From Phycisphaeraceae bacterium (GTDB taxonomy: Bacteria; Planctomycetota; Phycisphaerae; Phycisphaerales; Phycisphaeraceae), in the NCBI GenBank assembly GCA_020851735.1, contig JADZCD010000040.1:1-48824 (forward strand): a stretch of 48,824 nucleotides of DNA, written 5' to 3'. The notes below the pieces were generated by a model. That model made no database searches, was not told the DNA's origin, and saw only the letters and a list, made by a program, of their open reading frames with translations. This document shows positions 1-9,075 of this stretch, piece by piece. Numbering within the stretch: position 1 is the stretch's first letter; each line of letters begins with the position of its first letter. The position numbers and the translations under genes are program-made.

Positions 1-25
1 GAACACGATCGATCTGCCGCCGACC

Positions 26-59
26 GCTGTCTTGGCCCCCGGCCGGGGGCCAAGACAGC
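26..59. repeat. Perfect 34-bp palindrome
   Basis: Two 15-bp arms (gctgtcttggccccc and its exact complement) flank a self-complementary GGCC, so all 34 bp are palindromic. No T-run follows on either side, so it is not a standard intrinsic terminator. It could be a strong factor-assisted terminator for a gene left of the window, or a REP-like element. Confidence 0.8.
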
Positions 60-124
60 CCCTAAGACCACCATTGAACCAGGATGCGATTGCTTAGTAA
101 ACATGGTAAAGAAACATACAAGAA

Positions 125-190
125 CACTGAGGGCACGGAGAAAAGGCAAAGATTTTTTAATTTTTCTCTGTGTACTCCGTGCTCTCCGTG
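125..190. repeat. Short inverted-repeat element, CACGGAG units
   Basis: Left arm 125-140 and right arm 175-190 are inverted copies matching at 14 of 16 positions. Both are built from the unit cacggag, and the spacer between them is AT-rich (ttttttaattttt). The organisation resembles the elements at 1866-1977 and 29941-30183. Positions 1-208 contain only this element and the palindrome at 26-59; I see no gene there. Confidence 0.55.
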
Positions 191-208
191 GTCAATAGTG
201 CATTTTGT

Positions 209-1789
209 TCATGCACATGCCGGGCGGGACGCGACGTGGATGGGCGCGGAGGGAGAGGGTTGGCTGAAGGCGATCTGCGTGTCGCCAAAGCGGAAGGTCA
301 TTTCGTCGGGGCGGCCCAGGAAGGGAGCTAAGCGAGCGCGGAGGTCGGGGTGGGTGACGTCGGAGGTGACGATCCAGGCGCCTTGTTGATGCGTGTGGAC
401 GGCTGGCGAAGTCGACGAACCGGCGGAGGCGATCTGGGGCGGGGCCAGGTGAGGAGGGGTGACCACCGTCAGGCCGCGCTCGACGAGTCGTTCGAGGGTG
501 GCCAGACAGGGTTGGCTGATGAATTTGCCGGTCAGGAAGACCAGCTTGACGGAGTGGAACAGGTCCGGGTCGGCGGCCAGGTGATCGTAGACGATCACGC
601 CATTGGAGGGGAAAAAGAAGCGGAAGGGAATTTGCAGGTCCGCGTGCCAGGTCAGCCCGGCGGGGGGAATCTGCCCGTGCGAAAGGACGTGCCAGATCTT
701 GATCCAGGCGCGGGTTTGCTCGTCGGGCATCAGGTTGGAGGCGCCGTAGAGTGAGCCGGTGATGTACCCGGCGCGCGGGACCTGGCCCCAGTCGCTGTCG
801 GGGAAGCGGACGATGGCGATGTGGGGTTGATAGTCGGCGGCGCAGAATGGGCGCGGGTGAGCGGGCAAGTATTCGTGGGCGAACCAGGCGGCGGCCTGGC
901 CCCAGGGGGAAAGCTCGATGGCGTCGCCTTGGACGCGGTAGAGGCTGTCGCGGAAGTTGATGTTCTCCACGTAGGCGTGATCGGCGCCGGTCCAATAGGC
1001 AAAGAGCATGGCGGAAATCAATTCTTGGGGCGTGTGTCCGGGCCAGTTGGGGCTGACGCCCCAGAGGTCCAGGCAGGCCCAGTAGGGGCAGCCGTATTGT
1101 TTGACGGCGCCTAAGGTCATCGCGGCGGCGACGGGGGTGATGGTTTCCTTCATGTATTTGGGCGTGGGTGTTAAGCCCGCGCGGGCGAAGAGGTGGTAGA
1201 GGGTGGGGAAGACGTGCTCGGTGGTGATGACGTGGGGGCGGGGAGAATCCGACGCGGGCGCGCGGTCCAGGCGCAGTTTGGCGAAGTGATTATGCAGGAG
1301 GGTATTGATGTTATGCAGATTGCCTTCGTAGGCGGTGAAGAGGTCGTCGCCCTGGGCGTTGTAGAAGTGGGGGACTTGCCCGCGTTCGCGGGATTTGCCG
1401 TCGGTGACCCACACGCCGTTGCAGGTCCAGTGCTCGGCTTCGTCGTAGCAGAAGCCCAGAAAATCGGGTGACGCCAGGCAGGCGTCGACGTATTCGGCGG
1501 TGGGCTGGAAGAAACAGCCGGGCTTGCGATATGGGCTGGAGGCGTCGGCGGGAGCCTGGGGGCGATCGGTGTTTTCCTGATTGGGAATGAAGGCGCAGCC
1601 GGTGTCTTTGGCCCAGTTGGAAAGCTGACGGACGTCGTCGATGCGGGCGGGTCCGTAGATGTGGTGCATCAGGAAGGAAAAGCCCAGGCGCTCGATGGCG
1701 GCGCGGAGGTGGGGGTCCTGGTAGACGTGGAGTTTCTTGCCGGCGTCGTCGACGCCGAAGGACATGGGGTAATTGGGGGTGGAGGACAT
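209..1789 (-). CDS. Glycoside hydrolase-like protein (TIM barrel plus GATase-like domain), uncharacterised
   Basis: A 526-residue protein with no signal peptide. The first two thirds are rich in aromatic and acidic residues typical of carbohydrate-active TIM barrels: CYDEAEHW near residue 115, TEHVFPTLYH near 190, and YWACLDLWGVSPNW near 235. The last third (roughly residues 390-450) reads like the Rossmann-type trimerisation domain of GH42-like beta-galactosidases: an alternating hydrophobic strand, then LVERGLTVVTPPH. This layout is my inference; no family signature is decisive and the catalytic acids are not assigned. Starts at residue 1 and at the ATG at 1765 are both possible, and neither has a clear ribosome binding site. 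The next minus-strand gene upstream, pdxA, is separated by a repeat element, so this gene is probably transcribed alone. Confidence 0.65.
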   Translation of the reverse strand: MSSTPNYPMSFGVDDAGKKLHVYQDPHLRAAIERLGFSFLMHHIYGPARIDDVRQLSNWAKDTGCAFIPNQENTDRPQAPADASSPYRKPGCFFQPTAEYVDACLASPDFLGFCYDEAEHWTCNGVWVTDGKSRERGQVPHFYNAQGDDLFTAYEGNLHNINTLLHNHFAKLRLDRAPASDSPRPHVITTEHVFPTLYHLFARAGLTPTPKYMKETITPVAAAMTLGAVKQYGCPYWACLDLWGVSPNWPGHTPQELISAMLFAYWTGADHAYVENINFRDSLYRVQGDAIELSPWGQAAAWFAHEYLPAHPRPFCAADYQPHIAIVRFPDSDWGQVPRAGYITGSLYGASNLMPDEQTRAWIKIWHVLSHGQIPPAGLTWHADLQIPFRFFFPSNGVIVYDHLAADPDLFHSVKLVFLTGKFISQPCLATLERLVERGLTVVTPPHLAPPQIASAGSSTSPAVHTHQQGAWIVTSDVTHPDLRARLAPFLGRPDEMTFRFGDTQIAFSQPSPSAPIHVASRPACA

Positions 1790-1865
1790 GGGAAGAACCT
1801 TGTGGATGGAGAGAAAGTCAGCGACCGATGGAGGAAATTCTAAGAACCGCTAACCCAATACGCCT

Positions 1866-1977
1866 AACCGCCATGACGCCAAGGGCGCCAAGCTCCGCAA
1901 GGGCATGAATCAACATTTTTTTGGATCCCCATATTCATCCGGGCGGTTTTCATGGCGGTCTTGGCGACTTGGCGGTT
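1866..1977. repeat. Inverted-repeat element, CGCCAAG units
   Basis: The terminal 27-bp arms, 1866-1892 and 1951-1977, are inverted copies matching at 22 of 27 positions. Each starts aaccgcca and contains the unit cgccaag. The interior includes an A/T stretch near 1914-1922. The element fills most of the gap between pdxA and the next minus-strand gene. Confidence 0.6.
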
Positions 1978-1993
1978 GATCAGGCGGAAGGCT

Positions 1994-3046
<1,053 letters not shown>

Positions 3047-3052
3047 GACATC

Positions 3053-3058
3053 ATCGTA
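3053..3058 (-). promoter_or_regulatory. Possible -10 element for a leaderless pdxA mRNA
   Basis: On the minus strand TACGAT is followed by exactly 6 nt and then the pdxA ATG. Transcription would start at or next to the start codon. No convincing -35 is visible. Confidence 0.35.
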
Positions 3059-3196
3059 ACAGCTGGGTTGCGGGGTGCGATGGGGCTCAAGTTGCTCTTG
3101 ACGATTTCCTGACTTTTGCAGCGCCGATCGGGAATCACCCATCGGCCATTGGACAGCTTCCCGACGGTCGGGGTTGGCCGGCGGGCTGGGCATTCG

Positions 3197-3202
3197 TAAC
3201 AT
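3197..3202 (+). promoter_or_regulatory. Possible -10 element for a leaderless oxidoreductase mRNA
   Basis: TAACAT is followed by 7 nt and then the ATG at 3210. It is the divergent counterpart of the pdxA element at 3053-3058 in the shared 163-bp intergenic region. Confidence 0.3.
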
Positions 3203-3209
3203 GGTGGGC

Positions 3210-4262
3210 ATGAGCGTGACCAACGACAGAATGCAGGTGGCGGTGATCGGGGTCGGGCGGATGGGTCGCAACCACGTCAAAGCGCTGGGGCGCCTGCCCC
3301 AGGCGGAGCTGGTGGCGGTGGTCGACGCGCAGGCGGAGCGGGCGGCGGAAGTGGCCGGGGAGGTCGGTTGCCGGTGGTACGACGACGTGGAGCGCCTGTT
3401 GGATGCGGAAAAGAACCTGTGTGCCGCCACGGTGGCGGTGCCGACGGTCGGGCACTATGAACTGGCCATGCGGCTGTTGGACCGCAAGATTCCTTGTCTG
3501 GTGGAAAAGCCCCTGGCGACCACCTCGGCGCAGGCGCGGCAATTGGCGGAGCGAGCGGACGCGCAGGGCGTGGCCTTGCAGGTGGGGCACACGGAGCGAT
3601 TTAATCCCGCGGTGCAGGCGGTGCTGGGGATGGGCATGGTGCCGCGGTTTCTGGAGGTGCACCGGGTCAGCCCGTTGACGTTCCGTTCGCTGGACGTGAG
3701 CGTGGTGATGGACATGATGATCCACGATCTGGACATCGTGCTGAAGCTGGTCGGATCGCCGCTGGGGGAGGTGCAGGCCACGGGGGTGGCGGTGATCGGC
3801 GAAAAAGAAGACGTGGCTCACGCCCGGCTGGTGTTCGCCTCCGGCTGCGTGGCGAATCTGACGGCCAGCCGGCTGGCTTTAAAGACCGAGCGGAAGATCC
3901 GGATTTTTTCCGAGTCGGCGTATGTGAGCCTGGACTACCAGAAGCGTGACGGCCTGGTGATCCGTAAATCGGACAACGCCGAGGCGCTGGCCAAGGCGCG
4001 GCAGGAGCTGATGGCGGGGACGGACATGTCGAATCTGGATTATTCGGAGCTGGTGCGCGTCGAGCACCTTTTGATGGATGACACGCCCAGCAAGCAGGAT
4101 CCGCTGACCGCGGAGCTGGCGGATTTTCTAAAGGCGGTGCAATCGGGAGGTCGGCCGCACGTGGACGGCTGGGCGGGCTATGCGGCGGTGGAGGCGGCTG
4201 AGCGGGTGATGCAGTCGATTCGGGGGCATCGTTGGGAGGGTTTGACGGAACTGACCATTTAA
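3210..4262 (+). CDS. Gfo/Idh/MocA family NAD(P)-dependent oxidoreductase
   Basis: The 350-residue product has an N-terminal Rossmann fold (AVIGVGRMGRNH, residues 11-22), the family EKP motif at 99-101, and VMDMMIHDLDIVLKLV with His172/Asp173 in the substrate domain. The run VGHTERFNP, the IHDLDI segment and ERKIRIFSESAYVSLDY resemble the subgroup often found beside lipid A genes and including the UDP-GlcNAc 3-dehydrogenase GnnA. That is only a suggestion, since no lpx gene is nearby. The ATG at 3210 is chosen over upstream in-frame starts at 3174 and 3201 because the Rossmann strand follows it at the usual distance. It is divergent from pdxA and is followed by a hairpin (4272-4310) and two CNNM-type genes. 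Confidence 0.85.
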   Translation: MSVTNDRMQVAVIGVGRMGRNHVKALGRLPQAELVAVVDAQAERAAEVAGEVGCRWYDDVERLLDAEKNLCAATVAVPTVGHYELAMRLLDRKIPCLVEKPLATTSAQARQLAERADAQGVALQVGHTERFNPAVQAVLGMGMVPRFLEVHRVSPLTFRSLDVSVVMDMMIHDLDIVLKLVGSPLGEVQATGVAVIGEKEDVAHARLVFASGCVANLTASRLALKTERKIRIFSESAYVSLDYQKRDGLVIRKSDNAEALAKARQELMAGTDMSNLDYSELVRVEHLLMDDTPSKQDPLTAELADFLKAVQSGGRPHVDGWAGYAAVEAAERVMQSIRGHRWEGLTELTI

Positions 4263-4271
4263 CGGGAGCCC

Positions 4272-4310
4272 GATACCGCTGGGCCAGGCCGGCGGGCCTG
4301 CGGCGGTATC
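4272..4310 (+). terminator. Two-tier GC-rich hairpin after the oxidoreductase gene
   Basis: Outer arms gataccgc (4272-4279) and gcggtatc (4303-4310) enclose inner arms caggcc (4285-4290) and ggcctg (4295-4300). It begins 9 bp after the stop codon. There is no T-run, so termination is plausible but not certain; it could instead separate or attenuate the next gene. Confidence 0.45.
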
Positions 4311-4330
4311 GCTTTGCTGTGTCAGCAAGC

Positions 4331-5635
4331 ATGTTGCCGGACATTTTGTTGGGCGTGTTTCTGCCGCTGCTGCTGGCAGCCAGCGCGTTTTTTTCCGCGT
4401 CGGAGACGGCTCTTTTCAGCTTGACGGGGCATCAGCGGCATCTGCTGGCCCGGCAGAAGACGTTAAGCGCGCAAGCGGTGATTCGTCTGTTGGACGAAAC
4501 GCGCGCCCTGCTGATCACGCTGTTGATGGGCAACATGCTGGTGAACACGGCTTATTTTGTGATCACCACGGTGTTGTTGTTTCGCTTGAACACGCTGTAT
4601 CACGTCTGGGCCACGCTGGCGGGGGTGATGAGCGTGGCGTGCCTCCTGGCGTTGATTCTGCTGGGCGAGTTGATGCCCAAGCTGCTGGCGGCGCGGTCTT
4701 CGTACAGACTGGCGCTGCTGATCGGTGTGCCGCTGTGGGTGGCGCACCGGACGATCGGCCCGTTTCGGCTGGCGGTGGAGGCGGTGGTGATCGAGCCGTT
4801 GGCGCGGCTGATCGCTCCGGAAGCCCGCCCGCCGGGGCTGTCCACCGAGGAACTGGCCCATCTGCTGGAAGTCAGCCAGAACCGGGGCGTGATCGACCCC
4901 GGCGAGGAGGACCTTCTGCAGGGGGTGCTGAACTTAAGCCAGCTGCAGGTGCGTGACATCATGCGTCCGCGGGTGGACATCGTGGCCTTTGATCTGCGTC
5001 GCCCGCCGGAGAAGCTGCTGGAACTGCTGCGCGCGCGGCGCCTAAGCCGCATCCCGGTTTATCGCGGCGACCTGGATCACATTCAGGGGGTGGTCTACAC
5101 CCGGCAGGTGCTGTTGCGCAAGCCCAGGACCGCGCGGCAGCTGCAGGCGCTGGTGCGGCAGGTGACGTTTGTGCCGGAGATCCAGCGGGCGGACCAGCTT
5201 CTGGTGCAGTTCCGCAAGCGCGGCACGACGCTGGCCATCGCGGTGGACGAATACGGCGGGACGGCGGGGCTGGTGACGCTCAAGGACGTGGTGGAGCAGA
5301 TGGTCGGGCGGATTGCCAGCCATGACGAGTCAATGGAGCGGGCGGGCATGAAGCTGCTGGCGCCGGGCGTCTGGCGGGTGAGTGCCGGGCTGAGCGTGGA
5401 CGATTTGTTGGACACCTTTGGGGGCGGGACGAAGGAAGAGATTGAAGCGGTGACGATCGGGGGGCTGGTGATGAGCCGGCTGGGACGCTTGCCGCGGGTG
5501 GGCGATCGTCTCCAGGTTGGATCCATGACCCTGGAAGTGGAAAAGATGCGCGGCTGGCGGATCGATGCGCTGCTGATGCGCATGGCCGGGGGGCATGGCG
5601 TTGCGGGAAGCGGGGAAAGGGGGGGGCAACCGTGA
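4331..5635 (+). CDS. CNNM/CorC-family membrane protein (DUF21, CBS pair, CorC C-terminal domain)
   Basis: The 434-residue membrane protein belongs to the family historically called hemolysin C / CorC, now viewed as Mg2+ (or Co2+) transporters or regulators. The N-terminal DUF21 domain has about four hydrophobic segments and the hallmark SAFFSASETALFSLT near residues 14-28. A cytosolic CBS pair follows (DIMRPRVDIVAF near 210, then SRIPVYRGDLDHIQGVVY, and VDEYGGTAGLVTLKDVVEQMVG). The C-terminal CorC_HlyC domain covers the last ~80 residues. The ATG at 4331 starts directly before the first membrane segment; the frame opens earlier but only into the preceding hairpin. Its stop overlaps the start of the next gene (GTGA), indicating translational coupling. 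Confidence 0.88.
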   Translation: MLPDILLGVFLPLLLAASAFFSASETALFSLTGHQRHLLARQKTLSAQAVIRLLDETRALLITLLMGNMLVNTAYFVITTVLLFRLNTLYHVWATLAGVMSVACLLALILLGELMPKLLAARSSYRLALLIGVPLWVAHRTIGPFRLAVEAVVIEPLARLIAPEARPPGLSTEELAHLLEVSQNRGVIDPGEEDLLQGVLNLSQLQVRDIMRPRVDIVAFDLRRPPEKLLELLRARRLSRIPVYRGDLDHIQGVVYTRQVLLRKPRTARQLQALVRQVTFVPEIQRADQLLVQFRKRGTTLAIAVDEYGGTAGLVTLKDVVEQMVGRIASHDESMERAGMKLLAPGVWRVSAGLSVDDLLDTFGGGTKEEIEAVTIGGLVMSRLGRLPRVGDRLQVGSMTLEVEKMRGWRIDALLMRMAGGHGVAGSGERGGQP

Positions 5636-6624
5636 ACGATCATGTCTACTGGTTAAGCTGGGCGATGGTCGTGGTGGGCTTCACGGGCTCAGCCATCTAC
5701 TCAGGAGTGGAGACGGGGATTTACAGCATCAACCGGGTGCGTCTGGAGCTCTTGGCGGAACAGGGGCGGCGTTCGGCATGGCGACTGAAACATCTGTTGG
5801 CTCGCCCGACGAGCGTCTTGAGCACCCTGCTAATCGGCAACAATCTGGCCAACTATGTGGGGACCGCCGGCGTGACGCTGCTTTTGGAGCAGATGGGCCT
5901 GCGTGATTGGCAGGTGATCATCGCCAACATTCTGATTGTCACGCCGTTGTTGTTTGTTTTCGGTGAAACGTTGCCCAAGGATTTATTCGCCGCCCACAGC
6001 GACGTGCTGACTTATCGGATGAGCTGGCTGTTGGAGGGTTCGCGGCGGGTGTTTCGCGTCATGGGGCTTCTGCCGCTGGTGGAATTGATCAGTCTGCGGT
6101 TAACCGGCTCCATTCACCCGCAGGCCATGCGCACGCTGCATCCGCGCCGGCAGGTGGAGATGCTGGTGCGCGAAGGGGTGGGGCGGGGGCTGCTGAGCGA
6201 CGAGCAATCGGCCATCATCGAACGGGTGATGGCCCTTTCCGAGCGCACGGTCGATCAGGAGGCGGTGCCCTGGGAGCGGGTGGTGAAGGTGAATATCGAC
6301 GACCCGCCGTCGTCGCTGTGGGCTTTGGCGGATCAGACGAGCCTGTCACGCTTTCCGGTGGTGGACGACGAGGGGATCGTGCTGGGAATCGTCAGTCTTT
6401 ACGACGCGTTGCAGCATGAGCAGGACCAGTGCCCGAGCATCGGCACGCTGATGAAGCCGGCGCCCGCCATCGAGGCCGGCACGCTGTTGCGGTTGGCCCT
6501 GGACCGCTTCCAGAGGGAAAAGCTGGCGCTGGCGATCGTGGTGGGCGAACAATACGCGCCGCGGGGATTGGTGACGGTCAAGGACCTGATTGAGCCGATC
6601 ATCGGCGATCTGGCCAGCTGGTAA
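5632..6624 (+). CDS. CNNM/CorC-family membrane protein, short form lacking the CorC C-terminal domain
   Basis: A 330-residue paralogue of the preceding protein. It begins with GTG inside the upstream stop (GTGA overlap). The DUF21 membrane domain carries SAIYSGVETGIYSINRVRLELL near residues 18-40 (the SASETALFSL equivalent), then LIGNNLANYVG and FGETLPKDLFAAHS. A CBS-like pair follows (SRFPVVDDEGIVLGIVSLYDAL, then LVTVKDLIEPIIGDL). The usual D(I/V)MxPR at the start of the first CBS is replaced by EAVPWERVVKV, and the protein ends right after the second CBS. Coupling and the complementary domain content suggest a heterodimer with the upstream protein; that is inference. Confidence 0.85.
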   Translation: MNDHVYWLSWAMVVVGFTGSAIYSGVETGIYSINRVRLELLAEQGRRSAWRLKHLLARPTSVLSTLLIGNNLANYVGTAGVTLLLEQMGLRDWQVIIANILIVTPLLFVFGETLPKDLFAAHSDVLTYRMSWLLEGSRRVFRVMGLLPLVELISLRLTGSIHPQAMRTLHPRRQVEMLVREGVGRGLLSDEQSAIIERVMALSERTVDQEAVPWERVVKVNIDDPPSSLWALADQTSLSRFPVVDDEGIVLGIVSLYDALQHEQDQCPSIGTLMKPAPAIEAGTLLRLALDRFQREKLALAIVVGEQYAPRGLVTVKDLIEPIIGDLASW

Positions 6625-6645
6625 GCCTGAGGGTGGGAGACGGCC

Positions 6646-7287
6646 ATGCCCTGGTCAACGGCGGACATCGCGGACATCGTGGCGGCGGGCCTGCGGAGGC
6701 AGGCGGAACGGGAAGATGCCGAGCAGGCGGTCTACGGCTTTGACAGCCGCGACGAACTGGGGCTGCATCCCTTGATCCGCCAGGCGCTGGCGGACGAGGG
6801 GCTGGGCGTCTGGCCCGAGCAGCGATACCCCGGCGATCGCGCGCGAGCGCGGCGGAGCGAGGGCAAGCGCTGCGATCTGGTATTGACGGCCGACGCATTG
6901 CCTTTGCGCGATCCCCTGGTGACGGGCACGCTTTTCGATCAGCAGCCGGCGGCGGACCCGCTGGACGCGTACTGGCTGGAGGTCAAAACCGTCGCTCAAT
7001 ACGAGATTTCCGGGCCGTTTAAACGGTATTCAGCCGAGCTGCTGGCCACCGTCACCGAGGACGTTAAGAAGATCTGGTCCGACACGATGGTGCGCCACGG
7101 GGGGCTGCTTTTGGTGCTGTTCACCGCGGATCAGGCGGTGGCGGAGCACGATCTGGCGGCCTGGCACAGCCGCTGTCTGGACAAGGGGTATCTGCTGGCC
7201 ACGCCGTCGATCCGGGGCTTTGCCATTGGGGATCGCATCGGCAACGGCTGGTGCGCGGTAGCGGTGTTCGGGGTGCGGGGCGTGTGA
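6646..7287 (+). CDS. PD-(D/E)XK nuclease-like protein, uncharacterised
   Basis: A 213-residue protein of unknown family. KRCDLVLT (Asp77) and YWLEVKTVAQ (Glu112, Lys114) have the spacing and hydrophobic-strand context of a D...ExK nuclease core, with an upstream acidic helix (DELGLHPLIRQAL) as in Holliday-junction resolvase-like or restriction endonuclease-like folds. The chain ends in a GNGWCAVAVFGV strand. A GGGAG Shine-Dalgarno sequence lies about 7 nt before the ATG. It starts 22 bp after the second CNNM-type gene and is probably cotranscribed. No methyltransferase partner is present, so repair or a solitary nuclease-like role is more likely than restriction. Confidence 0.6.
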   Translation: MPWSTADIADIVAAGLRRQAEREDAEQAVYGFDSRDELGLHPLIRQALADEGLGVWPEQRYPGDRARARRSEGKRCDLVLTADALPLRDPLVTGTLFDQQPAADPLDAYWLEVKTVAQYEISGPFKRYSAELLATVTEDVKKIWSDTMVRHGGLLLVLFTADQAVAEHDLAAWHSRCLDKGYLLATPSIRGFAIGDRIGNGWCAVAVFGVRGV

Positions 7288-7306
7288 TGAAGCGAGGAAG
7301 CTTGCT

Positions 7307-7975
7307 TCAGGAGGCCTGCCAGGTTTCGCCGGGCTGGAGTTCCTTGACGGTGGCGATGCTGGGTTTGAATCCCGCGGCGGACTGAGCCAGGCCGGGGAAT
7401 GTCTTGTAGTGAATGGGAATCGCCCAGCGCGGGCGGATCATGTCGGCCGCGCGGGAGGCCAGGTCCGGGCCCATGGTGTAGCGGTCGCCGATGGGAATGG
7501 CGGCGATGTCCGGGCGATAGATTTCGCCGATCAGCTTCATGTCGCTGAAGATGGCCGTATCGCCGCAGTGATAGAACGTCAGCCCGCCCATGTTGACGAT
7601 CAGTCCGCCGGGCTGGCCTAAGTAGCGGCCTTCCACGGACGAGGAGTGGAACGCCGGGGTGAAGGCCACGAAGCCGAAGTCGGTTTTGATCTGTCCGCCG
7701 GTGTTGCCCGGATCGGTCTGGCAGCCCTGGGAGCCGAGGAACTCGCAGATTTCGTAGTTCGCCAGCACGGTGGCGCGGTTGGCGCGGGCGATGGCGGCGC
7801 TGTCGCCCAGGTGGTCGCCGTGGCCGTGGGTTAAGGCGATCCACTGGCAGTGGATGTCGGCCGGCTTGTGTTGGGCCACCGGATTGCCGGTCAAAAACGG
7901 GTCGAGGGCGACGGTGTGCGTGCCGTCGGAAAGCACGAAGCCGCTGTGGCCAAGAAAAGTGATGGATAAAGTCAT
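7307..7975 (-). CDS. UPF0173 family metal-dependent hydrolase (metallo-beta-lactamase fold)
   Basis: The 222-residue protein is a compact metallo-beta-lactamase-fold hydrolase. MTLSITFLGHSGF opens the first beta-alpha unit, and LTHGHGDHLGD (residues 48-58) carries the HxHxDH metal site: His50, His52, Asp54 and His55. Later metal and active-site segments are FTPAFHSS, FYHCGDTAIFSDM and IPIHYKTFPG. Length and motifs match the UPF0173 group (YtkL-like), whose physiological substrate is unknown. The ATG at 7975 is preferred because GGGAG lies 8 nt upstream; an in-frame GTG at 7984 sits directly against that GGGAG. Confidence 0.9.
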   Translation of the reverse strand: MTLSITFLGHSGFVLSDGTHTVALDPFLTGNPVAQHKPADIHCQWIALTHGHGDHLGDSAAIARANRATVLANYEICEFLGSQGCQTDPGNTGGQIKTDFGFVAFTPAFHSSSVEGRYLGQPGGLIVNMGGLTFYHCGDTAIFSDMKLIGEIYRPDIAAIPIGDRYTMGPDLASRAADMIRPRWAIPIHYKTFPGLAQSAAGFKPSIATVKELQPGETWQAS

Positions 7976-8008
7976 GGTGGACACTCCCAGCTAAAGCGAA
8001 TCGGCCGG

Positions 8009-9022
8009 TCAGATCTCGGCCCCGTGGGTGGAGACGGCTTCGGGGCGATAGCCGGGCAAGGGTTCGAGCATGGCGGCCAGGAAGTGAATCAGCCAGCCGC
8101 TGCCCCAGGCGGCGGCGAAGAGCAGCAGCATCAGGAACCCGGGCCCGATCATCCCGGCGGCCAGCAGCCACGCGGCGTCGTAAAGGATCAGCCAGAACAC
8201 GGAAAAGCGGGTCAGCGTCCAGATCACCCGTCGGCGGGGGCGGCGGCGGGCCACGGCGCGGGCCACGAGCCGATCGGTGATCACCGCGCAGACGGCCGCA
8301 GCCAGGATCGGCCCGATCCAGATGGTGCCCCGCGCCGGTGTCTGCAGGCCGTCGCGGGTGATCATCCAGCCTAAGAGGGGCAGCGTGCAGAACAGCCATC
8401 CGGCACAGAGGCCCCAGGCTTCGGTGCCGCGCAGCAGGGGCCGTTTGCCCTGGATGCGGTGGATAAGGGCGGAGCAGGCGATGGTGTGGGTCATCGCCAG
8501 CCAGACCGGCCAGGCGAAGGACAGGTAGGGATTGGCCGCGGCCATGTTGGCGGCGCGGATCAAGCCCAGGTCCAGCAGGCCGACGGCCGGGAGGAACTTG
8601 CCGGCGGCGTTGTAGAAAAGCAGGCCCGCGGCCGCCAGCAGGGCGAGCATGGCGGTGGGCGTGCCCAGGAGGACGGCCGCGGGCAAGGCGGCTAAGAGGC
8701 CCAGAACCGCGGCGATCAGGCCGACCGAAGGCGACAGGCGGCCGGCGGCGATGGGCCGCTGCGGGCTGAAGAGCCTGTCCCGCCGGGCGTCCAGGGCGTC
8801 ATTTAAAGCCACCCCGTAGATGTGCAGTCCCAAGGCCATCGCCGCCAAGGCCAGGAGCGCCAGCGGCATGGGCCAGGAGTTGATGTAAGCCACGCGTCTT
8901 AGGTCGGGCTCCAGGCCCCGGCCCAGGAAATAGATTAACCAGACGTTGCTGATGGCCGCGAAGGCCAAGGGCAGGCGGGTCAACTCCAGAACATGCAGGG
9001 TCTTGGCGAGCCTGGGCCGCAT
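8009..9022 (-). CDS. UbiA-family prenyltransferase-like membrane protein
   Basis: The 337-residue protein has about eight hydrophobic segments. The first Asp-rich motif is NDALDARRDRLF (Asn74, Asp75, Asp78, Asp82), followed by QRPIAAGRLS, the standard UbiA context for binding prenyl-diphosphate Mg2+. The second Asp motif normally found near residues 190-215 is not evident: the equivalent loop reads LIHRIQGKRPLL. The acceptor is therefore unclear and catalysis may be altered. UbiA relatives make quinones, hemes, chlorophylls or archaeal-type lipids; nothing nearby points to one pathway. A GGAG sits about 7 nt before the ATG. The gene is divergent from the HEAT lipoprotein gene and 33 bp upstream of the UPF0173 gene, possibly one operon. 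Confidence 0.8.
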   Translation of the reverse strand: MRPRLAKTLHVLELTRLPLAFAAISNVWLIYFLGRGLEPDLRRVAYINSWPMPLALLALAAMALGLHIYGVALNDALDARRDRLFSPQRPIAAGRLSPSVGLIAAVLGLLAALPAAVLLGTPTAMLALLAAAGLLFYNAAGKFLPAVGLLDLGLIRAANMAAANPYLSFAWPVWLAMTHTIACSALIHRIQGKRPLLRGTEAWGLCAGWLFCTLPLLGWMITRDGLQTPARGTIWIGPILAAAVCAVITDRLVARAVARRRPRRRVIWTLTRFSVFWLILYDAAWLLAAGMIGPGFLMLLLFAAAWGSGWLIHFLAAMLEPLPGYRPEAVSTHGAEI

Positions 9023-9075
9023 GAGGGTCTCCGCGGGGCTGGCTGCGAGCGCCGATGACGATACACTACCAAGCC

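Noticed and set aside
192..995. 267-residue minus-strand frame inside the glycosidase-like gene
   Set aside because: Arg/Pro-rich, in another frame of a gene with a better amino-acid profile.
3047..3430. N-terminal extension of pdxA by 128 residues
   Set aside because: The extension has no PdxA homology, is low-complexity and overlaps the divergent Gfo/Idh gene; the ATG at 3046 gives the normal family length.
7131..8399. 422-residue minus-strand frame covering the UPF0173 and UbiA region
   Set aside because: Arg/Pro-rich out-of-frame translation that overlaps three genes with well-supported families.
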